A stretch of DNA of 64,000 nucleotides, taken from NCBI GenBank assembly GCA_029269125.1, contig JARHXX010000007.1, positions 98,116-162,115 on the forward strand. Direction: 5' to 3'. Source of the DNA: Kiritimatiellaeota bacterium B1221. Lineage in GTDB: Bacteria > Verrucomicrobiota > Kiritimatiellia > SS1-B-03-39 > UBA6053. The translations under genes were made by a program, and so were the position numbers. How positions within the stretch are numbered: position 1 is the stretch's first letter; each line of letters starts with the position of its first letter. Below, in pieces: positions 34,997-44,113 of this stretch. The notes below the pieces were generated by a model. It was not told the DNA's origin. It made no database searches and saw nothing but the letters and a program-made list of their open reading frames with translations.

Positions 34997-35563
34997 TTAC
35001 TTCTTATTGACCCGGTCCACATATTCCCCGGTCCGGGTATCAATACGAACCAAATCCCCTTCATTGATAAACAAAGGCACCTGAATTTCGTAGCCGTTAT
35101 CAATTTTTGCCGGCTTCATGACATTCGTGGCGGTGTCTCCACGGGCACCCGGTTCAGTTTCCGCAATCACTTTTTCCACAAATACCGGCAGTTCCAAATC
35201 AATCGGAGTGTCATTAAAAAATAAAACCTTGCAGGGCATTTCTTCAATCAAAAAGTATTTGAAGTCGCCAACCACATCCACATCCACCGTCACCTGTTCG
35301 TAAGTGGCATCGTCCATAAACACAAAGTGTTCTCCATCCGGATAAGAATAGGACATATCTTTCTGCATCAAGTCAGGTTTTCCGATTTTCTCTGTGGAAC
35401 GGTAGGTCCGCTCCAAACCGGTTCCGGTCATGATATTTTTCATTTTGCAACGGTAGAGGGCCTGACCCTTCCCGGGTTTCACAAATTGAAAATCGGTGAT
35501 AACGTAGGGCTGTCCATCGATTTCAATTTTAAGACCTTTACGCAGATCGCTGGTGCTGTACAT
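34997..35563 (-). CDS. efp: Elongation factor P
   Basis: 188 residues, full length, relieving ribosome stalling at polyproline. The loop VKPGKGQAL places the modifiable lysine at position 32 (Lys34 in E. coli), and the KPGKG context is the substrate of EpmA, encoded just downstream. Domain II/III segments ([50 protein letters not shown]) are clear. Confidence 0.96.
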   Translation of the reverse strand: [188 protein letters not shown]

Positions 35564-35614
35564 AGATTGTTCCTTAGTTTAGAATGGCTGAAAGTTGCCG
35601 TCATCTACTCAACC

Positions 35615-37360
35615 ATGTCCGCTTTGTCAAAAAAACAACTCCAACATCTACAAGTCGCCATCGGGCTTTTGGCTTGCATCACCCTATGCTGCTTCCCTTC
35701 TGGCATCCCGTTTCCCGGCACATTCCCCGGGATAACCCCCTTTGTTTCCAGCCTGTTGGCTTTGGCAATTGCCCATTCCCTGCTCAAACTGGGGGAACTC
35801 CCCGCGTGGATGCGTATGGGGATCTTACTCCCCATCGCGCTTGCCGCCCCTCTGACCTTGCGCATGCTTCCACATTTATTGACGGTTCTATGGCTTCTCC
35901 TCCCCTTTGCCCTCCTCCTGCTCTCGATCCGTCCCCGCTTCCCCACTCTCCCTCCGCTCTGGTATCTGACCAGCCTTTGGATCAGCTTAAGTCTTGGCGC
36001 CATCCCCCTGCTTGCGCTGCTGAAAAACCAAATAAACCACGGACTGCCTCTCCTGCCCAGTCACATCCATATCTGGATATGTATTCTTGCAGTCATTCCC
36101 CTCGGCTTTTCCACCCGCTCCATGCTCCACCCTTTGGCCAAAACCATTGCCCGCACAGAAATCTGGGTCGCCCTCCTGCTCATCGGACTTACCCCCCTCC
36201 TCTGGACCGCGGCCACCTCGTTTAAAATTCCCGGCGAACCAGACCGGAACTTCCATTCCTTCACCCCCGAACCCCGCTTCTTCCTGCTTCCGAAAGACGG
36301 AATTCCGGAATTAGCACCTTCCGAACTTCGGAACCTGCCCTTAAAAACCGAAACCCTGGCCGCTCTGGATGAAATGACCTGGCGGTTAACCGATACGTAT
36401 ATCACATCCACTTTTCACACCAACGGCGACCTTTCTCCGGAAGAAATGTTACGCTCCATGAAACTCTACGGCTTCCTGCTCGAAGATCGACATGGGGCCT
36501 TTCTCCCCGCAGCCTCCTTTCAGATGTCCGCCCCGGACAACATGGATCCGAAGTATTTGGCCGATTTTCAGCACAGCCTCAGCCGCATCACGCTGTCCCC
36601 CCCTGAATTCATGCAGCAATCAGGACTGACCCTCCCCGAAACGCAACAGGTTTTTGAAAATTTGAAAACCCTCAACTGGATTCGCCGCACACCTTTGCAA
36701 GAAGAGAGATATCGCCTCACCGCTCAAGCGCGTAAACCCTTTGAAAACGGACTTTATCCACGACAACTTTTGTTTATCGGGCAAGTGGCGACTGATAAGG
36801 AAACCGAAATGGTTCAACAAAACTATGTTCCCCGAAGGAACCTTTCCCCTTTTCAGATTTTTTCTGAGTTCAGTCAACTCGCCGACCTCCAAGCCGCAGA
36901 AACCCGTCAGGCCTGGAAGTGGAACCAACATCAGCCCTTTCTTTTGTCGGCAACACGCTGGCAGCAAACCGCCTACCTCTGCCTTGCCGCCATCCTCGCC
37001 TTACTGGCCGGACGTTGCCTCCCCGACCAATTACCCCATTCATCACTGTGGCTTTTATCGGTCCTGGGCCTGATCTGCTGCCTGCAGATTCCTTTTGCCA
37101 CCGCATTTCAGCCCGCTCTGCGCATCGGACTCGCGGTTTGGACCGCCCGGAATTTGTGCCGCCTGACAGATCCCGAGTGCGATCGACTCAGTGGCTTTGC
37201 CGCCTGCGGGTTCATAACCCAGGTCCTGATGCCCCTTCCCCGGGACAGCGCGCTGGTTCATCTCTGTGCATGGACCCTCATATGGACCCTGCCCGCCATC
37301 GGCCTTCTCTTCTACGCCACCCGTCCCCTCAAACCAACAGGTCCACAGACCTCCGTTTGA
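35615..37360 (+). CDS. Large membrane protein of unknown function
   Basis: 581 residues from the ATG at 35615; the longer frame back to 35327 runs antisense through efp and is rejected. About eight hydrophobic spans lie in the first 250 residues, then a soluble central domain (about 245-440, with FFLLPKDGIPELAPSELRNLP and LTLPETQQVFENLKTLNWIRRTP) and about four spans at the C-terminus. No known family or catalytic motif is recognised. It is divergent from efp, with 51 bp between starts. Confidence 0.6.
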   Translation: MSALSKKQLQHLQVAIGLLACITLCCFPSGIPFPGTFPGITPFVSSLLALAIAHSLLKLGELPAWMRMGILLPIALAAPLTLRMLPHLLTVLWLLLPFALLLLSIRPRFPTLPPLWYLTSLWISLSLGAIPLLALLKNQINHGLPLLPSHIHIWICILAVIPLGFSTRSMLHPLAKTIARTEIWVALLLIGLTPLLWTAATSFKIPGEPDRNFHSFTPEPRFFLLPKDGIPELAPSELRNLPLKTETLAALDEMTWRLTDTYITSTFHTNGDLSPEEMLRSMKLYGFLLEDRHGAFLPAASFQMSAPDNMDPKYLADFQHSLSRITLSPPEFMQQSGLTLPETQQVFENLKTLNWIRRTPLQEERYRLTAQARKPFENGLYPRQLLFIGQVATDKETEMVQQNYVPRRNLSPFQIFSEFSQLADLQAAETRQAWKWNQHQPFLLSATRWQQTAYLCLAAILALLAGRCLPDQLPHSSLWLLSVLGLICCLQIPFATAFQPALRIGLAVWTARNLCRLTDPECDRLSGFAACGFITQVLMPLPRDSALVHLCAWTLIWTLPAIGLLFYATRPLKPTGPQTSV

Positions 37361-37441
37361 CCTCAGGGGCATCCCGGCGTAAGTTCAGGCTTCAGACAAT
37401 TGAATATCCCTCCCCCTCGAACCCTCACAGGATTTCCCATA

Positions 37442-38437
37442 ATGAATAAAACAATCACCCTCGCTAAACGCCCTATTGGCGAACCTTCCGCTTCTGACTT
37501 CGCCTTCGAGACCGAAGCCACGCCCACCATTAAAGACGGTGAAATCCTGCTGGAAACCGTCTATGTTTCCGTTGATCCCTATATGCGCGGGCGCATGAGT
37601 AACGCAAAATCTTATATTCCCCCCTTTGAAGTCGGTAAACCCATTGAAGGCGGTGTGGTGGCCAAGGTCACGGCATCGAAACATCCGGATTTCCAATCCG
37701 GCGACCACGTTTCAGGCATGCTGGCATGGAAACAAATTCAGACATCCACCGGCCGGGGCCTCAACAAAGTGGATCCCGAAGCCGCCCCCCTCTCCGCTTA
37801 TCTCGGACTTTTGGGCATGACCGGTTTGACCGCCTACTGCGGCCTTACCGAAATCGGCACTCCCCAAGCAGGTGAAACCCTGGTGGTCTCCGGCGCAGCC
37901 GGGGCGGTGGGATCTGTAGTGGGACAAATCGGAAAAATCTTAGGCTGTCACGTCGTCGGCGTCGCGGGCTCAGACGAAAAAGTGGAGATGTTAACCTCCA
38001 AATTCGGTTTTGATGCCGGAATCAATTATAAAACGGCCGAGGATATGGCCGCCGCCATTGACAAAACCTGTCCGGACGGGGTTGATGTCTACTTCGATAA
38101 CGTAGCGGGAAAAGTTTCCGATGGAGTTTATCTCCATATGAATCGGTTGGGGCGCATCATCAATTGTGGCGCCATCGCTCATTACAATGAAACCTCTATT
38201 CCCATGGCTCCGCGGGTTGAAATGATGCTGATTAAAAACAGCCTGCGCATGCAGGGATTCATCGTCAACGATTTCACCGATAAATTTCCGGCCGCCATTC
38301 AGCAGCTGGCCCAATGGCTCAGCGAAGGAAAACTCGCATTAGCCGAAACTGTGGTTGAAGGATTCGACAACATCCCCCAGGCCTTTTTAGATTTATTTGC
38401 CGGGGCAAACCGCGGAAAAATGGTGGCCAAAGTTTAG
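37442..38437 (+). CDS. NADP-dependent MDR family oxidoreductase (CurA/YncB-like)
   Basis: 331 residues from ATG 37442, with AGGA upstream. VSVDPYMRGRMS near residue 40 and GGVVAKVTAS mark the leukotriene B4 dehydrogenase/CurA group of zinc-free medium-chain reductases. The nucleotide site is VVSGAAGAVGSVVGQIGK (about residues 145-162), followed by GLNYKT-like INYKTAEDM and VDVYFDNVAG. It probably reduces enone double bonds; substrate unknown. Confidence 0.9.
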   Translation: MNKTITLAKRPIGEPSASDFAFETEATPTIKDGEILLETVYVSVDPYMRGRMSNAKSYIPPFEVGKPIEGGVVAKVTASKHPDFQSGDHVSGMLAWKQIQTSTGRGLNKVDPEAAPLSAYLGLLGMTGLTAYCGLTEIGTPQAGETLVVSGAAGAVGSVVGQIGKILGCHVVGVAGSDEKVEMLTSKFGFDAGINYKTAEDMAAAIDKTCPDGVDVYFDNVAGKVSDGVYLHMNRLGRIINCGAIAHYNETSIPMAPRVEMMLIKNSLRMQGFIVNDFTDKFPAAIQQLAQWLSEGKLALAETVVEGFDNIPQAFLDLFAGANRGKMVAKV

Positions 38438-38720
38438 TCCGCATTCCCGTACAACCTTCAGTTGCATCCCCCGAACCGGAGGGCCCGCGTCCCGCGGTTC
38501 ACCAAAGTGCCCGAACGCTCCTCTGGACGTCCCCCGCGACAACCGGTCATTTTTTCTATTTTATTTAACGTAAACCTTAACTTAACGGTTGTGGAGTGCG
38601 GCCGCTTGCTGCCGCTTTTTTGTAACAAAGCTTGCTTCGTCCCCGCTAGCGGGGCAGGTCGCCCCAAAGCGGTAGCACCTGATATGCATTCCCTACACGA
38701 CAAATGGATGCGCATCTATT
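38438..38720. repeat. Hairpin-rich dispersed repeat region
   Basis: Between the oxidoreductase and lexA (both 3' ends). GTGCGGCCGCTTGCTGCCGC followed by six T (38596-38621) forms a GCGGC/GCCGC hairpin and could end transcription of the oxidoreductase. A perfect 14-bp palindrome CCCCGCTAGCGGGG follows at 38641-38654, then AAAGCGGTAGCACC, which partly mirrors the first hairpin. No gene is seen. Confidence 0.5.
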
Positions 38721-39329
38721 CTAGTAGCGGCGCACCACGCCTACAATCGATCCCAGGATCTGGAAATCAGGCTGGTTACTTTCCACATACAGTGGCAAAT
38801 GACGATCACTTTCCGGCTGGAGACGATAACGCGAATTGTCCTCTTTGAAGATGCGCTTCACCGTGCTTTCCCCGTCAATCATCGCCAGCACGATGTCGCC
38901 ATCACGAAAATCGGAACCGCGTTGCACAATCACATAATCCTGATCGTGGATACCGGCATTTTCCATACTGTCCCCGGAAATCTGCACTGAAAAGCGGTCC
39001 TGAAGACCAAAGAGTTGCGCAAAGTTCAAATAACCCAGAGGATTTTCCTGGGCCAGGATCGGATGTCCCGCCGCGGCTTTGCCCAAAATAGGAATCCCCT
39101 TCTCTTCATCATCCGCCAACTGAATGCCCCGGCTTAACCCCGCGGTACGGGTGATCCAGCCTTTGCGTTCCAACATCGCCAAATGATCCGAGGCGCCTTT
39201 GGGAGAGCGGATATTAAAATGATCCGCAATTTCACGGACGGTGGGAGGACAATGATCGCCTTCAATACGTGAACGGATGTATTCGTATACGGCGCGCTGC
39301 TTTACAGTGAGGTCTTCTTTGGTTTTCAT
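38721..39329 (-). CDS. lexA: LexA repressor
   Basis: 202 residues from ATG 39329. The winged helix has CPPTVREIADHFNIRSPKGASDHLAMLERKGWI. Self-cleavage features are present: Ala87-Gly88 bond (KAAAGHP), Ser121 (ISGDSMENAGI) and Lys158 (ESTVKRIF). It represses SOS genes until RecA stimulates cleavage. It lies 44 bp after a DUF3581 gene on the same strand. Between them TTGGACCC-GGGGTCAA (39350-39365) is a near-palindrome that might be a LexA site; the box of this lineage is not certain. Confidence 0.96.
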   Translation of the reverse strand: MKTKEDLTVKQRAVYEYIRSRIEGDHCPPTVREIADHFNIRSPKGASDHLAMLERKGWITRTAGLSRGIQLADDEEKGIPILGKAAAGHPILAQENPLGYLNFAQLFGLQDRFSVQISGDSMENAGIHDQDYVIVQRGSDFRDGDIVLAMIDGESTVKRIFKEDNSRYRLQPESDRHLPLYVESNQPDFQILGSIVGVVRRY

Positions 39330-39373
39330 GGCCCCAACTATACATACGTTTGGACCCGGGGTCAACCCCCCAA

Positions 39374-40087
39374 TTATAAATCAATTTGATCGCGTTTTCG
39401 CTGATCGTATTTTTCCACCATTTGGTGCATCACATCCGCATTGTACTCACGCAGTCCGCTGAGCACCATTTTCTTTTCACCCGTGCCCACGACCTCTCCC
39501 CCCGACAGAAACCGGAAAGTTAAACTCACGTTCCCCCGCTTGCCGTCCACAACCATGCTTGCACCGGTATGCTCAATCTCGGTATCCGGAATGTTTGCAT
39601 GATCCAAACTGAGCGACATGCTCTCATAAATCACCAGGGGACGGTCAATATTAATCATCACATGGTGCTCCGCCATCAGCGGCTCCAATACATGCGGAAA
39701 ATTATGTCCGGAAAAACGGACGTAATTGCGGATGACCTGGCTAATGACCGCATCCTCCCGGTTGGGCTCCCCCGAAAAGTCCGCCCGCAAATATTCTTTT
39801 TCCCGGTCATCCAGCAACACAATCTCGCCCGGCGTCGTTTCATCAAAATGAATCGCAACCCCGTCACTCACCATCCCCGCAAAAGTAAAATTCATTTTCG
39901 GATACAGGCCGAGATGGCGGATCAGTACCGCAAATAACAAATCCCCCGGCACACAGAAGCGTTTGGCATCCACATCATGGATGGGATTAAAGTCGTCCGC
40001 CACCTGTTTGGCAAATCTGCTGGCTTGGCTCCGGGTAAAACTGACTTTACCATCGCTCCATGATGTATAGGGATCTAAAAAATTCAT
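39374..40087 (-). CDS. DUF3581 family protein
   Basis: 237 residues from ATG 40087. FTRSQASRFAKQVADDFNPIHDVDAKRFCVPGDLLFAVLIRHLGLY is the conserved core of DUF3581 (PF12119). The DFNPIH..D segment recalls hot-dog dehydratases (MaoC-like), so a thioester-related activity is possible but not shown. Mostly known from gammaproteobacteria, so presence here is notable. It lies directly upstream of lexA. Confidence 0.85.
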   Translation of the reverse strand: MNFLDPYTSWSDGKVSFTRSQASRFAKQVADDFNPIHDVDAKRFCVPGDLLFAVLIRHLGLYPKMNFTFAGMVSDGVAIHFDETTPGEIVLLDDREKEYLRADFSGEPNREDAVISQVIRNYVRFSGHNFPHVLEPLMAEHHVMINIDRPLVIYESMSLSLDHANIPDTEIEHTGASMVVDGKRGNVSLTFRFLSGGEVVGTGEKKMVLSGLREYNADVMHQMVEKYDQRKRDQIDL

Positions 40088-40143
40088 AGGGGACATCTAT
40101 CCTGAAAAACGCCAACAAATCAACTGAAATTGTTAAGGCAATG

Positions 40144-40662
40144 TTAGTGGGACGCGTGGGGGACCCGCTGAATCTGTTCCGGATCATACCCTTCAGCCAC
40201 CGCCATATCGATCAAGGCCTGTATCCGCGCCTCCGGTAAATTCGGATCCCGAGCCATGATCCATACATAATCCCGTTTTCGACGGCCAACGATCGTTACC
40301 TCATAGGCATTATCCACATACATAATAATATACTCCGCTTTCACCGGCCACACAAAGCGCATCCCCCAAACCGCATTGGATGGATCCGATTCGTCCACAA
40401 AACCCACCGGGGTGTAGGTTTTAAATTCCCCATCCGCGGCCCCTTTGTTGAATGTGAAGGTGGTCTCAATGCGGTTGCCCTCCCCCTGCTGATAGTTTTC
40501 CAGGGCATTCCAAGCCTCCTTTTCTAAAAAGGTGGGAATGTTGGCAACAACATACCAATCCCCCATAAAACGATCGAGATCGACGTGAGATTCAGTTTGG
40601 ATAGGTTTCATAGTGCTGCAGGCTGAGGTGAGAAACAGAATAACGAGAAGAATTACTTTCAT
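40144..40662 (-). CDS. blc: Outer-membrane lipoprotein lipocalin (Blc)
   Basis: 172 residues. A lipoprotein signal with lipobox LTSAC (Cys15), then the lipocalin signature FMGDWYVVANIPTFLE, and conserved VWGMRFVWPVKAEYIIMYVD, VIVGRRKRDYVWIMAR-like segments. Blc binds lysophospholipids at the outer membrane and is stress-induced in E. coli. The ATG at 40662 is preferred over the GTG at 40668. Confidence 0.92.
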   Translation of the reverse strand: MKVILLVILFLTSACSTMKPIQTESHVDLDRFMGDWYVVANIPTFLEKEAWNALENYQQGEGNRIETTFTFNKGAADGEFKTYTPVGFVDESDPSNAVWGMRFVWPVKAEYIIMYVDNAYEVTIVGRRKRDYVWIMARDPNLPEARIQALIDMAVAEGYDPEQIQRVPHASH

Positions 40663-40841
40663 ACCCACTGTTCACCCCAGGGACACAAAACCTTACACCC
40701 GGGAAGGCGCTTATTTGCAAATACCACAATTTCGTTTCATTTAAGACATTATGTATCTTAATTAAATTTTATTCTCGAACATCATATATTATCCGGATAT
40801 GACGCGAGCCAGCTAACCGAATTCTAACCCAAGGCTCTTCC

Positions 40842-42062
40842 GTGAATATGATTCAAAGTCCGGCGAAACGATTGATTTTAGGTGTTCAGTTCCTGTTTGT
40901 GGCCTTTGGTGCCACCGTACTGGTTCCGCTGCTTGTGGGTATTGACCCCTCTGTGGCTCTCTTTACCGCCGGGGTCGGCACTCTCATTTTTCATCTCATC
41001 ACCGGCGGAAAAGTTCCCGTCTTTCTGGGAAGCAGTTTCGCTTTTATTGCCCCCATCGTCGCCTCCACCGAATTATACGGCATGCCCGGCACCCTCGCCG
41101 GTCTCATGGCGGTGGGCCTGGTTTACGCGACGGTCTCCGCGTTCATCAAACTTTTGGGGCCTTCCTTTATTGTGAACCTCTTTCCCTCCGTCGTCGTCGG
41201 CCCGGTCATTATGGTGATCGGGCTTTCTTTATCTTCGGTCGCTGTCGACATGGCTAAAGGCAATTGGCTCCTGGCCATTATTGTTCTCGCCGCCGCCATC
41301 ATCACCGTCATTTTTGCCAAAGGCATGTTTAGACTGATCCCCATTCTGGTCGGACTGGTCGTGGGCTATATCGCGGCCACCCTCATGGGCGCCGTCGATT
41401 TCACCGCCATCCACGACGCCAGCTGGATTGCCCTCCCAGAGTTCGTCAAACCGGAATGGAACCTCAAAGCCATTCTCTTTCTTCTCCCGGTTGCGGTCGC
41501 CCCCATGATCGAACACGTGGGCGACATGTATGCCATCGGCGGCGTCGCCAAACAGGATTTTGTCAAGGACCCCGGTCTTCACCGCACCCTCCTGGGAGAT
41601 GGCATCGCCACCTTCATCGCCGGCATCTTCGGCGGCCCCCCCAACACCACCTACTCCGAAGTCACCGGCGCCGTCTCTCTCACCAAAGTCACCGACCCCC
41701 GTGTCTTACGTATCTCCGCCTGTACCGCCATTGCCTTTTCCTTCATCGGAAAAATCGCCGGGGCACTGAAAACCATTCCCGTACCCGTCTTGGGGGGTAT
41801 CATGTTATTACTTTTCGGCATGATTGCCTGCGTCGGCATCAAAATCCTCATCGATTCCCATACCAATTTGAATCACACCCGCAACCAGGTGATTGTCTCC
41901 ATCGTGCTCGCAGTGGGCATTGGCGGCGCCTCCCTGAGCATTAAAGATTTCACCCTCTCCGGTATCGGCCTCGCCTCGGTCGTCGGGGTCATTCTCAATC
42001 TCATTCTCCCCGGACATTCCGAGGAAGTCGAAGCCACTGACGAAGAAGATATCGTCATCTAA
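40842..42062 (+). CDS. uraA: Uracil/NCS2 family nucleobase permease
   Basis: 406 residues with about fourteen membrane spans. Family marks: LGVQFLFVAFGATVLVPLLVGIDPSVALFTAG, FLGSSFAFIAP, PMIEHVGDMYAIG (substrate-binding Glu), GIFGGPPNTTYSEVTGAVSLTKV (second Glu). It is a proton-coupled uracil transporter by similarity. The frame opens with GTG 40842; ATG 40848 is possible. First of three genes with a DUF5020 outer-membrane protein and an AzgA-type permease. Upstream (40669-40841) is AT-rich; no riboswitch is recognised. Confidence 0.92.
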   Translation: MNMIQSPAKRLILGVQFLFVAFGATVLVPLLVGIDPSVALFTAGVGTLIFHLITGGKVPVFLGSSFAFIAPIVASTELYGMPGTLAGLMAVGLVYATVSAFIKLLGPSFIVNLFPSVVVGPVIMVIGLSLSSVAVDMAKGNWLLAIIVLAAAIITVIFAKGMFRLIPILVGLVVGYIAATLMGAVDFTAIHDASWIALPEFVKPEWNLKAILFLLPVAVAPMIEHVGDMYAIGGVAKQDFVKDPGLHRTLLGDGIATFIAGIFGGPPNTTYSEVTGAVSLTKVTDPRVLRISACTAIAFSFIGKIAGALKTIPVPVLGGIMLLLFGMIACVGIKILIDSHTNLNHTRNQVIVSIVLAVGIGGASLSIKDFTLSGIGLASVVGVILNLILPGHSEEVEATDEEDIVI

Positions 42063-42086
42063 ACCCATCCCGCAAGGAATACACTC

Positions 42087-42788
42087 ATGTCAAAATTCAC
42101 CTCCCTGTTGTTGATCCTCCTCGGACTTAGCTGCGCCACCCGCGCCCAGAACACCAACCTTCAATTGCTCTACGATTTCGGTGAAGACCGCGAATACCTG
42201 ACCTCCACCGTCGAATTCTTTAAAATCGACGACTACGGCCGCACCTTCTTCTTCGTCGACATGAACTACGATGCCAACGGCGTCAGCGGCGTGAGTGAAA
42301 GTTACTTCGAATTCGCCCGCTCCTTCGACATTGCCGACGACCTCCCCATCGGACTCCACTTCGAATACAACGGCGGACAGGGCCAATTCGCCACTCCCGA
42401 CGGCAATCAGGCCTACACCATTAACAATGCCTACCTCAGCGGTCTGGATTTCTACTGGACTTCCGAAGACTTCACCAAAGCCGTCACCCTGCAATTGCTC
42501 TATAAATACATCGAAGACAAAAACGATGATGCCTACCAGATCACCACCGTGTGGTTTGCCAGCTTGCTGGAAGGAAAAGTGACCGTCAACGGATTCGCCG
42601 ATTTCTGGCGTGAAGACAACAGCTTTGGCGACAAAACCACGGATTATGTCTTCCTCAGCGAACCCCAGTTCTGGTACAACCTGAATCCCAACATTGCCGT
42701 GGGCAGCGAAATCGAATTCGGCTACAACTTTGGCGGCACCGAAGGCTGGAAAGTCTGCCCCACGGTTGCGGCTAAATTCACCTTCTAA
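42087..42788 (+). CDS. DUF5020/Tsx-like outer-membrane channel
   Basis: 233 residues with signal peptide (MSKFTSLLLILLGLSCATRA). NLQLLYDFGEDREYLTSTVEFFKIDDYGRTFFFVDMNYDANG matches DUF5020, related in fold to the nucleoside channel Tsx. The chain ends in a strand with terminal Phe (AAKFTF), typical of a barrel. Being between two nucleobase permeases, it likely brings nucleobases or nucleosides through the outer membrane. AAGGA precedes the ATG; gaps are 24 bp and 9 bp. Confidence 0.85.
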   Translation: MSKFTSLLLILLGLSCATRAQNTNLQLLYDFGEDREYLTSTVEFFKIDDYGRTFFFVDMNYDANGVSGVSESYFEFARSFDIADDLPIGLHFEYNGGQGQFATPDGNQAYTINNAYLSGLDFYWTSEDFTKAVTLQLLYKYIEDKNDDAYQITTVWFASLLEGKVTVNGFADFWREDNSFGDKTTDYVFLSEPQFWYNLNPNIAVGSEIEFGYNFGGTEGWKVCPTVAAKFTF

Positions 42789-42797
42789 GGATCTCCC

Positions 42798-44090
42798 ATG
42801 CTGGATAAATTTTTCAAAATAACAGAAAGCGGCAGCTCGGTGAAAACCGAGCTGCTGGCCGGGGTCACCACCTTTATGACCATGGCCTACATCCTGGCCG
42901 TGAATCCCGACATTCTCAGTGCCACCGGTATGGACGCCTCTGCGGTCTTCACCGCCACCGCCCTCTCCGCTCTCATCGCCACCCTGGTCATGGCTCTGGT
43001 GGCCAAACTTCCTTTTGCCCTCGCACCGGGCATGGGCCTCAATGCCTTCTTCGCTTTTGGTGTGGTGCTGGGTATGGGTCACAGCTGGCAGATGGCCCTC
43101 ACCGCGGTATTTCTGGAAGGTCTCATCTTCATCGCCCTTACCCTGCTCAACGTGCGGGAATGGATCGTGAACGCCATCCCCATGCCGCTCAAACACGCCA
43201 TCTCCGCCGGTATCGGACTGTTTATTGCCTTTATCGGACTTCAGAATGCCGGGGTGATTGTCAACAACGACGCCATTTTGGTCAGTCTGGGTGACGTAAA
43301 ATCCGCCCCCGTCTTTTTGATGATGGCCGGGGTGATTCTGTCTGCGGTCCTGCTGGTGCTGAAAGTGCGCGGCGCTTTGTTAATCGGTATTTTTGCCATC
43401 ACCCTGGCAGGGATTCCTTTTGGCGTCACCCAGGTGCCGGGCGGCAACATTGTGAGTGCCCCTCCCTCCCTGGCCCCCATTTTCTGGAAGATGGATTTCT
43501 CTCAGGTCTTCACCTTCGACATGCTGATCATTCTGTTCACCTTTTTGTTTGTGGACATGTTTGATACCATCGGCACTCTCGTGGGCGTCAGTGATAAAGC
43601 CGGCATGCTGGACAAAGACGGCAAAATCCCCAACGCCAAAGCCGCCTTTATGGCCGATGCCATCGGCACCACTGCCGGGGCGATCATGGGAACCAGTACC
43701 GTCACCGCCTATGTGGAAAGCGCCTCCGGCGTGGCCGAAGGCGGACGCACCGGACTCACTGCCCTCTCCACGGCAGGCATGTTCTTTCTCTCTCTGTTCC
43801 TGGCACCGCTGTTCCTCATGGTCCCCGCTGCCGCCACCGCGCCCATCCTGCTGATCGTGGGGTATTTTATGATGTCGCCGGTGCTGAAGATCGACTTCAA
43901 CAAGGTGGAGGAAGGCCTGCCCGCCTTTGTCACCCTGGTGATGATGCCGCTCACCTACAGCATCGCTCACGGGATTGTGTTCGGGCTCTTGACATATGTG
44001 TTCGTGCAACTGCTCTGCGGCAAAGCGAAAACCCTCTCCCCCATGATGGTCATCCTGTCCATCCTGTTTATTCTTAAACTCGTGGTCTGA
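42798..44090 (+). CDS. AzgA-type adenine/guanine/hypoxanthine permease (NCS2 family)
   Basis: 430 residues and about twelve to fourteen spans. GVTTFMTMAYILAVNPDILSATGM, LPFALAPGMGLNAFFAFGVV, FLFVDMFDTIGTLVGVSDKAG, AIMGTSTVTAYVESASGVAEGGRTGLTAL are signatures of the YgfQ/YicO/PurP (AzgA) branch that imports purine bases with protons. Third gene of the uptake operon; AAGGA precedes the ATG and a strong terminator follows. Confidence 0.93.
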   Translation: MLDKFFKITESGSSVKTELLAGVTTFMTMAYILAVNPDILSATGMDASAVFTATALSALIATLVMALVAKLPFALAPGMGLNAFFAFGVVLGMGHSWQMALTAVFLEGLIFIALTLLNVREWIVNAIPMPLKHAISAGIGLFIAFIGLQNAGVIVNNDAILVSLGDVKSAPVFLMMAGVILSAVLLVLKVRGALLIGIFAITLAGIPFGVTQVPGGNIVSAPPSLAPIFWKMDFSQVFTFDMLIILFTFLFVDMFDTIGTLVGVSDKAGMLDKDGKIPNAKAAFMADAIGTTAGAIMGTSTVTAYVESASGVAEGGRTGLTALSTAGMFFLSLFLAPLFLMVPAAATAPILLIVGYFMMSPVLKIDFNKVEEGLPAFVTLVMMPLTYSIAHGIVFGLLTYVFVQLLCGKAKTLSPMMVILSILFILKLVV

Positions 44091-44113
44091 CAGACAAATT
44101 CCCACCCACACTT

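Noticed and set aside
35327..35614. 96-residue N-terminal extension of the large membrane protein
   Set aside because: It is antisense to efp; the ATG at 35615 begins a normal membrane protein.
40669..40841. Purine or preQ1-type riboswitch upstream of uraA
   Set aside because: The leader is AT-rich, but I could not recognise the conserved core of any known class.
42090..43196. 368-residue minus-strand frame
   Set aside because: Antisense to the DUF5020 and AzgA genes; Gly/His/Glu-rich composition and no family resemblance.
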